This document shows, piece by piece, positions 30,163 through 33,184 of a stretch of DNA of 33,184 nt. How positions within the stretch are numbered: position 1 is the first letter of the stretch; every line of letters begins with the position of its first letter. Where the stretch lies: positions 55,470 through 88,653 of the forward strand of contig JAPLLW010000013.1 of the NCBI GenBank assembly GCA_026387355.1. The letters run 5' to 3'. The DNA is from Candidatus Omnitrophota bacterium (GTDB lineage: Bacteria > Omnitrophota > Gorgyraeia > Gygaellales > Profunditerraquicolaceae). The notes beneath the pieces were generated by a model that did not search any database, was not told the DNA's origin, and saw only the letters and a program-made list of their open reading frames with translations. The translations under genes and the position numbers were made by a program.

Positions 30163-31149
30163 ATGCAATTTAAAAGAATATTAGTCACCGGAGGCGCAGG
30201 TTTCATTGGTAGCGCTTTTGTAAGGTTTCTACTTAACAGCGGGCACCATGCTGTTATTGTAATTGATAAGCTCACCTACGCAGGAGATTTAGCGCGGTTA
30301 GAAGAGGTAAAGGGTAAATATAAATTTTACAAGGCGAACATTTGTGATAAAACTAAGATCGACTCAATTTTAAAAAGAGAAAAAACCGATATCATAGCGC
30401 ATTTCGCCGCAGAAAGCCACGTTGACCGCAGTATTAACGACGCCACTCCATTTATCGACACTAATGTTAAAGGAACTCAAATACTACTAGACGCAAGCCG
30501 CAAGAATAAGGTAGGCAAGTTTATTCATATTTCTACTGATGAAGTGTATGGAGAGATTCCTAATGGAAAATTTAGTGAGACGTCTCCAATTAGGCCTAAC
30601 AGCCCATATGCAGCCTCTAAGGCAGCAGCAGACCTTTTAGTGCAGTCATACATCAGGACATATAAATTTCCTGCAATAATCATCAGGCCTTCAAATAATT
30701 ATGGGCTTTGGCAGTATCCTGAGAAACTAATCCCGCTTGCGATTCTTAGGATATTAGACGGCAGCAAAGTTCCTGTTTATGGTAAGGGCCTAAATGTACG
30801 CGAGTGGCTTTATGTTGAAGACTGCGTGGCCGGTATCCTAAAAATTATGAATAAGGGCAAAATAGGAGAGGTATATAATTTAGGAAGCACTCAAGAGGGT
30901 AGGAATATTGATACGGTAAAATTATTGTTGAAAACTCTGGGTGTTAGCCAAAAAAGGTTCGAGTTTGTCAAAGACCGCCTTGGCCACGATATAAGATATA
31001 GCCTTAATTCAAATAAACTTCGTCAGAAACTCAGCTGGAAACCTGAAACTAAGCTTGCGCAGGGCCTTAGGTTTACCGTAGCCTGGTCACTTAAGCACAA
31101 AGTTTGGCTTAAAAGTAAGTTAAAAGATATCAACAGGCTTTATAGGTAA
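30163..31149 (+). CDS. rmlB: dTDP-glucose 4,6-dehydratase RmlB
   Basis: A 328-residue extended SDR. The NAD-binding loop is GGAGFIGSAF. VDKLTYAG appears as IDKLTYAGD, and HFAAESHVDRSI is intact. The dehydratase-specific STDEVYG has T125, D126 and E127, and the catalytic pair is Y149/K153 in SPYAASK. RPSNNYG and REWLYVEDC follow. It converts dTDP-glucose to dTDP-4-keto-6-deoxyglucose, the substrate expected for the NRS/ER-like enzyme. It starts one base after the small partner gene. A palindromic repeat begins at its stop codon. Confidence 0.95.
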   Translation: MQFKRILVTGGAGFIGSAFVRFLLNSGHHAVIVIDKLTYAGDLARLEEVKGKYKFYKANICDKTKIDSILKREKTDIIAHFAAESHVDRSINDATPFIDTNVKGTQILLDASRKNKVGKFIHISTDEVYGEIPNGKFSETSPIRPNSPYAASKAAADLLVQSYIRTYKFPAIIIRPSNNYGLWQYPEKLIPLAILRILDGSKVPVYGKGLNVREWLYVEDCVAGILKIMNKGKIGEVYNLGSTQEGRNIDTVKLLLKTLGVSQKRFEFVKDRLGHDIRYSLNSNKLRQKLSWKPETKLAQGLRFTVAWSLKHKVWLKSKLKDINRLYR

Positions 31150-31214
31150 AAAAGGGGTCAGAATTATTTATCTGCCCCTTTAACAGTGGATAAATAATTC
31201 TGACCCCTTTTTTA
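31147..31214. repeat. Palindromic repeat copy 5 (26-bp stem, 16-base loop)
   Basis: A perfect inverted repeat: 31147-31172 pairs with 31189-31214, sharing the arm with copies 3 and 4 but with loop TGCCCCTTTAACAGTG. The left arm starts in the rmlB stop codon and the right arm ends 3 bases before the glycosyltransferase ATG. A6 and T6 flank the GC-rich part of the stem. Confidence 0.93.
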
Positions 31215-31217
31215 AAT

Positions 31218-31970
31218 ATGGAAAATAATTCTATTTTTTTCTCCATCATAATCCCGGCGCATAACGAAGAATCCGTAATCGCTAGTACTTGCGAAGCCAT
31301 CATTAATAGGTTTAAGTCCGAAGGAATTAATGATTTTGAGATCGTATGTATTAATGATAACAGTAAGGATAATACTGAGCAGGTATTGCAGAAACTCTGC
31401 GCCCAGTATCCTGTGATACGCTATTTTAACAGTGTATCTGCACCTGGTTTTGGTTTGGCAGTCCGTAGGGGCCTAGTCGAGTATAAGGGAGAAGTAGCTG
31501 CCATAGTGATGGGAGACCTTTCTGATTCTCCCGATGATATCCTTTCCTATTATTCCCAGATGAAGCAGGGGGCTGAATGCGTTTTTGGCTCGCGTTTCAT
31601 TAAGGGTTCTAACGTAATTAATTATCCTAATCCTAAATACACACTTAATCGTTTAGGTAATCTAATGATTAAGCTGCTTTTCAGGTTCGGTTATAATGAT
31701 ATTACTAACGCTTTTAAATGTTATCACCGTAAAGTTATCGACGGAATTCAACCATTGCTTTCAAGGCATTTTAATTTGACAGTAGAGATACCTTTAAAGG
31801 CTATCGTGCGCGGGTATAACTATAAGGTGATCCCTATTTCATGGACTAATCGCAGGGTAGGCAAGTCAAAGTTTCATATTAAAGAAATGGGTAGTCGGTA
31901 TTTATTTATTATATTATATGTTTTCCTGGAGAAACTTCTTTCAGGAAATGATTACAAGCGAGTTAATTAA
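31218..31970 (+). CDS. Family 2 glycosyltransferase, dolichyl/polyprenyl-phosphate mannose synthase-like
   Basis: A 250-residue GT-A enzyme. [13 protein letters not shown] (about 9-21) and INDNSKDNT (about 45-53) form the nucleotide site. [12 protein letters not shown] replaces the usual DADLQD-P, keeping acidic residues for the metal. FGSRF and [15 protein letters not shown] follow, typical of DPM1-type polyprenyl-phosphate sugar synthases. A short hydrophobic stretch ([14 protein letters not shown]) lies at the C-terminus, without the extra membrane domain found in GtrB-like members. It probably charges a lipid carrier with a sugar; such lipid-linked sugars are what GT-C enzymes like the TMTC-like protein use. 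No Shine-Dalgarno; the start abuts the repeat. Confidence 0.85.
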   Translation: MENNSIFFSIIIPAHNEESVIASTCEAIINRFKSEGINDFEIVCINDNSKDNTEQVLQKLCAQYPVIRYFNSVSAPGFGLAVRRGLVEYKGEVAAIVMGDLSDSPDDILSYYSQMKQGAECVFGSRFIKGSNVINYPNPKYTLNRLGNLMIKLLFRFGYNDITNAFKCYHRKVIDGIQPLLSRHFNLTVEIPLKAIVRGYNYKVIPISWTNRRVGKSKFHIKEMGSRYLFIILYVFLEKLLSGNDYKRVN

Positions 31971-31986
31971 GAATCGGGAGAACACT

Positions 31987-33036
31987 ATGTCAACAATCCT
32001 AATCACTGGTTCCTGTGGCCTCATCGGTTCTGAAACCGTCAGTTTCTTCTCCGAAAAAGGTTTTGATATTGTCGGAATCGATAATAACATGCGTAAAACC
32101 TTCTTTGGCGAAGATGGTTCTACAATCTGGAATCTAAAACGTCTTCAGAAAAATCATAAAAATTACCACCATTATTCCGTCGATATTCGTAACGAATCTC
32201 AAATTAGCAAGATTTTCAAGAAATATAGCTCTGATATTGCTTTAATAGTGCACGCCGCAGCCCAGCCATCCCATGATTGGGCTGCTAAAGACCCCATGGT
32301 TGATTTTAGTGTGAATGCTCAGGGTACACTTGTTCTACTAGAAGCCTTTAGAAAATCTTGTCCGAAAGCCGTATTTATCTTTGTTTCTACTAATAAGGTT
32401 TATGGTGATAGGCCTAATTCCTTGCCTTTAGTAGAGCTTGAGAAAAGGTTCGAATTGCCAAATAATCATCAGTATTATAAAGGTATTGATGAGTCAATGA
32501 GTATTGATAGTTGCTTACATTCGGTTTTTGGCGCCTCCAAAGTAGCCGCGGATATAATGACCCAGGAGTACGGTAGGTATTTCGGCCTTAAAACCGGTAC
32601 ATTTCGTGGTGGTTGCCTTACCGGGCCTGCTCATTCAGGAGCACAACTGCATGGATTCTTATCATATTTAGTAAAATGTGCGGTTACTAAGAGGAAGTAT
32701 AAAATCTTTGGCTATAAAGGCAAACAGGTCAGGGATAATATCCACTCTTTTGATTTAGTCAGTGCTTTTTATCATTTCTTCCAAAAACCCCGAAGTGGCG
32801 AAGTTTATAACATAGGAGGGGGTAGGTTCGCTAATGTCTCAGTTCTGGAGGCAATAAAGATGTGTGAGAAGCTTTCTAACCAAAAGTTCGACTATGAATA
32901 TATTGATTCTAACCGTATCGGCGACCATATCTGGTGGATTAGCGACGTCTCCAAGTTTAAATTTCATTATCCCGAATGGCAGTATAAATATGATATAAAA
33001 GATACAATTACCCAGATTTTCGAAGCACAAAAATAA
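31987..33036 (+). CDS. NAD-dependent epimerase, CDP-paratose 2-epimerase-like
   Basis: The ATG at 31987 is chosen because GGGAG lies 6 bases upstream and the protein then starts [16 protein letters not shown]; the longer frame adds residues overlapping the glycosyltransferase. It has 349 residues. [33 protein letters not shown] (134-141) and [11 protein letters not shown] resemble RfbE-type CDP-paratose/tyvelose epimerases. [26 protein letters not shown] and NIGGG complete the SDR sugar site. The YxxxK catalytic motif reads F181-GAS-K185, with Phe for Tyr. The exact substrate is uncertain. The partial gene that follows looks like a member of the same broad family. Confidence 0.75.
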   Translation: MSTILITGSCGLIGSETVSFFSEKGFDIVGIDNNMRKTFFGEDGSTIWNLKRLQKNHKNYHHYSVDIRNESQISKIFKKYSSDIALIVHAAAQPSHDWAAKDPMVDFSVNAQGTLVLLEAFRKSCPKAVFIFVSTNKVYGDRPNSLPLVELEKRFELPNNHQYYKGIDESMSIDSCLHSVFGASKVAADIMTQEYGRYFGLKTGTFRGGCLTGPAHSGAQLHGFLSYLVKCAVTKRKYKIFGYKGKQVRDNIHSFDLVSAFYHFFQKPRSGEVYNIGGGRFANVSVLEAIKMCEKLSNQKFDYEYIDSNRIGDHIWWISDVSKFKFHYPEWQYKYDIKDTITQIFEAQK

Positions 33037-33041
33037 TTATA

Positions 33042-33184
33042 ATGAAATACAGAAATCTACTAATCACCGGTGGAGCAGGTTTTATAGGTTCTAATCTTGC
33101 CGTTTATTTCAAAGATAAATATCCCGCACTTAAGATTACGTGTCTAGATAATCTCATCCGACGGGGAAGTGAATTAAATTTACC
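33042..33184 (+). CDS. NAD-dependent epimerase/dehydratase, N-terminal fragment (3' end outside window)
   Basis: An open frame from ATG 33042 to the window edge encodes 47 residues beginning MKYRNLLITGGAGFIGSNLA, the Rossmann-fold GxxGxxG of extended SDR enzymes. LDNLIRRGSELNL follows; a DNLxRRGSxLNL segment is typical of CDP-paratose 2-epimerase-like proteins. It starts 5 bases after the previous epimerase gene, so the nucleotide-sugar operon continues beyond the window. The substrate cannot be predicted from this fragment. Confidence 0.85.
   Translation, partial: MKYRNLLITGGAGFIGSNLAVYFKDKYPALKITCLDNLIRRGSELNL

Noticed and set aside
15587..31214. Regularly recurring repeat that might suggest a CRISPR array
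   Set aside because: Copies are 1.6-6 kb apart, are hairpins with whole genes between them, and no cas gene is present.

Overview
The window is a gene-dense stretch of a bacterial chromosome, and every gene I can support lies on the + strand. By eye the DNA is moderately AT-rich. It reads as a Gram-negative-type (diderm) organism with a type IV pilus or type II-like secretion machine, a secretin, and long housekeeping operons. The mix of many Omnitrophica-style pilins, an AmmeMemoRadiSam locus and GGGGTCAGAATT palindromes would fit Candidatus Omnitrophota (OP3) or a related uncultured lineage. That assignment is a guess; no rRNA gene is present to test it.

Layout. (1) 1-2216: the end of a PilB/GspE ATPase, a PilC/GspF gene broken near its 3' end, and a pilin with its own promoter. 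(2) 2263-2408: a strong intrinsic terminator and tRNA-Ala(CGC). (3) 2421-5629: a radical SAM AmmeMemoRadiSam enzyme, a Memo-AMMECR1 fusion and a CcdA/DsbD-like membrane protein. The first two carry export or anchor sequences, which is unusual. (4) 5629-7618: rsmE and mtaB. (5) 7619-15576: a 349-base non-coding stretch with a terminator-like hairpin, a consensus promoter and a structured leader. It is followed by a pilin, a TMTC-like membrane glycosyltransferase with TPRs, two more pilin-like genes, then pilM, pilN, pilO, a pilP-like gene and a pilQ secretin. (6) 15645-26475: housekeeping genes: a short DUF2344 protein, rng, rplU, obgE (no rpmA between them), proB, proA, nadD, rpe, a phosphohexomutase, rpsA and tyrS. 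(7) 26494-33184: a SemiSWEET and a nucleotide-sugar cluster, with a GDP-mannose 3,5-epimerase-like enzyme, RmlA, a plant NRS/ER-like epimerase/reductase, a zeta-toxin-like kinase with a small partner, RmlB, a GT2 glycosyltransferase, a CDP-paratose 2-epimerase-like protein and the start of a further epimerase.

How the genes work together. Regions 1 and 5 together encode most of a pilus machine: ATPase, platform, pilins, the PilMNOP alignment complex and the secretin. The TMTC-like enzyme is a candidate pilin glycosyltransferase. Region 7 makes activated sugars, probably dTDP-L-rhamnose by a route without RmlC, for a surface polysaccharide or glycoprotein.

Five copies of one palindromic repeat family (15587, 19525, 23566, 25225, 31147) sit in intergenic gaps from pilQ onward. 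No transposase is visible. Most copies have an A-run before and a T-run after the stem, so they could act as terminators in both directions.

Points most worth a second look: the apparently exported AmmeMemoRadiSam system beside a CcdA-like electron carrier, with a possible internal start for its AMMECR1 half; the RmlC-free rhamnose route; the zeta-like kinase pair embedded in that operon; the pilin leader; and the palindrome family.
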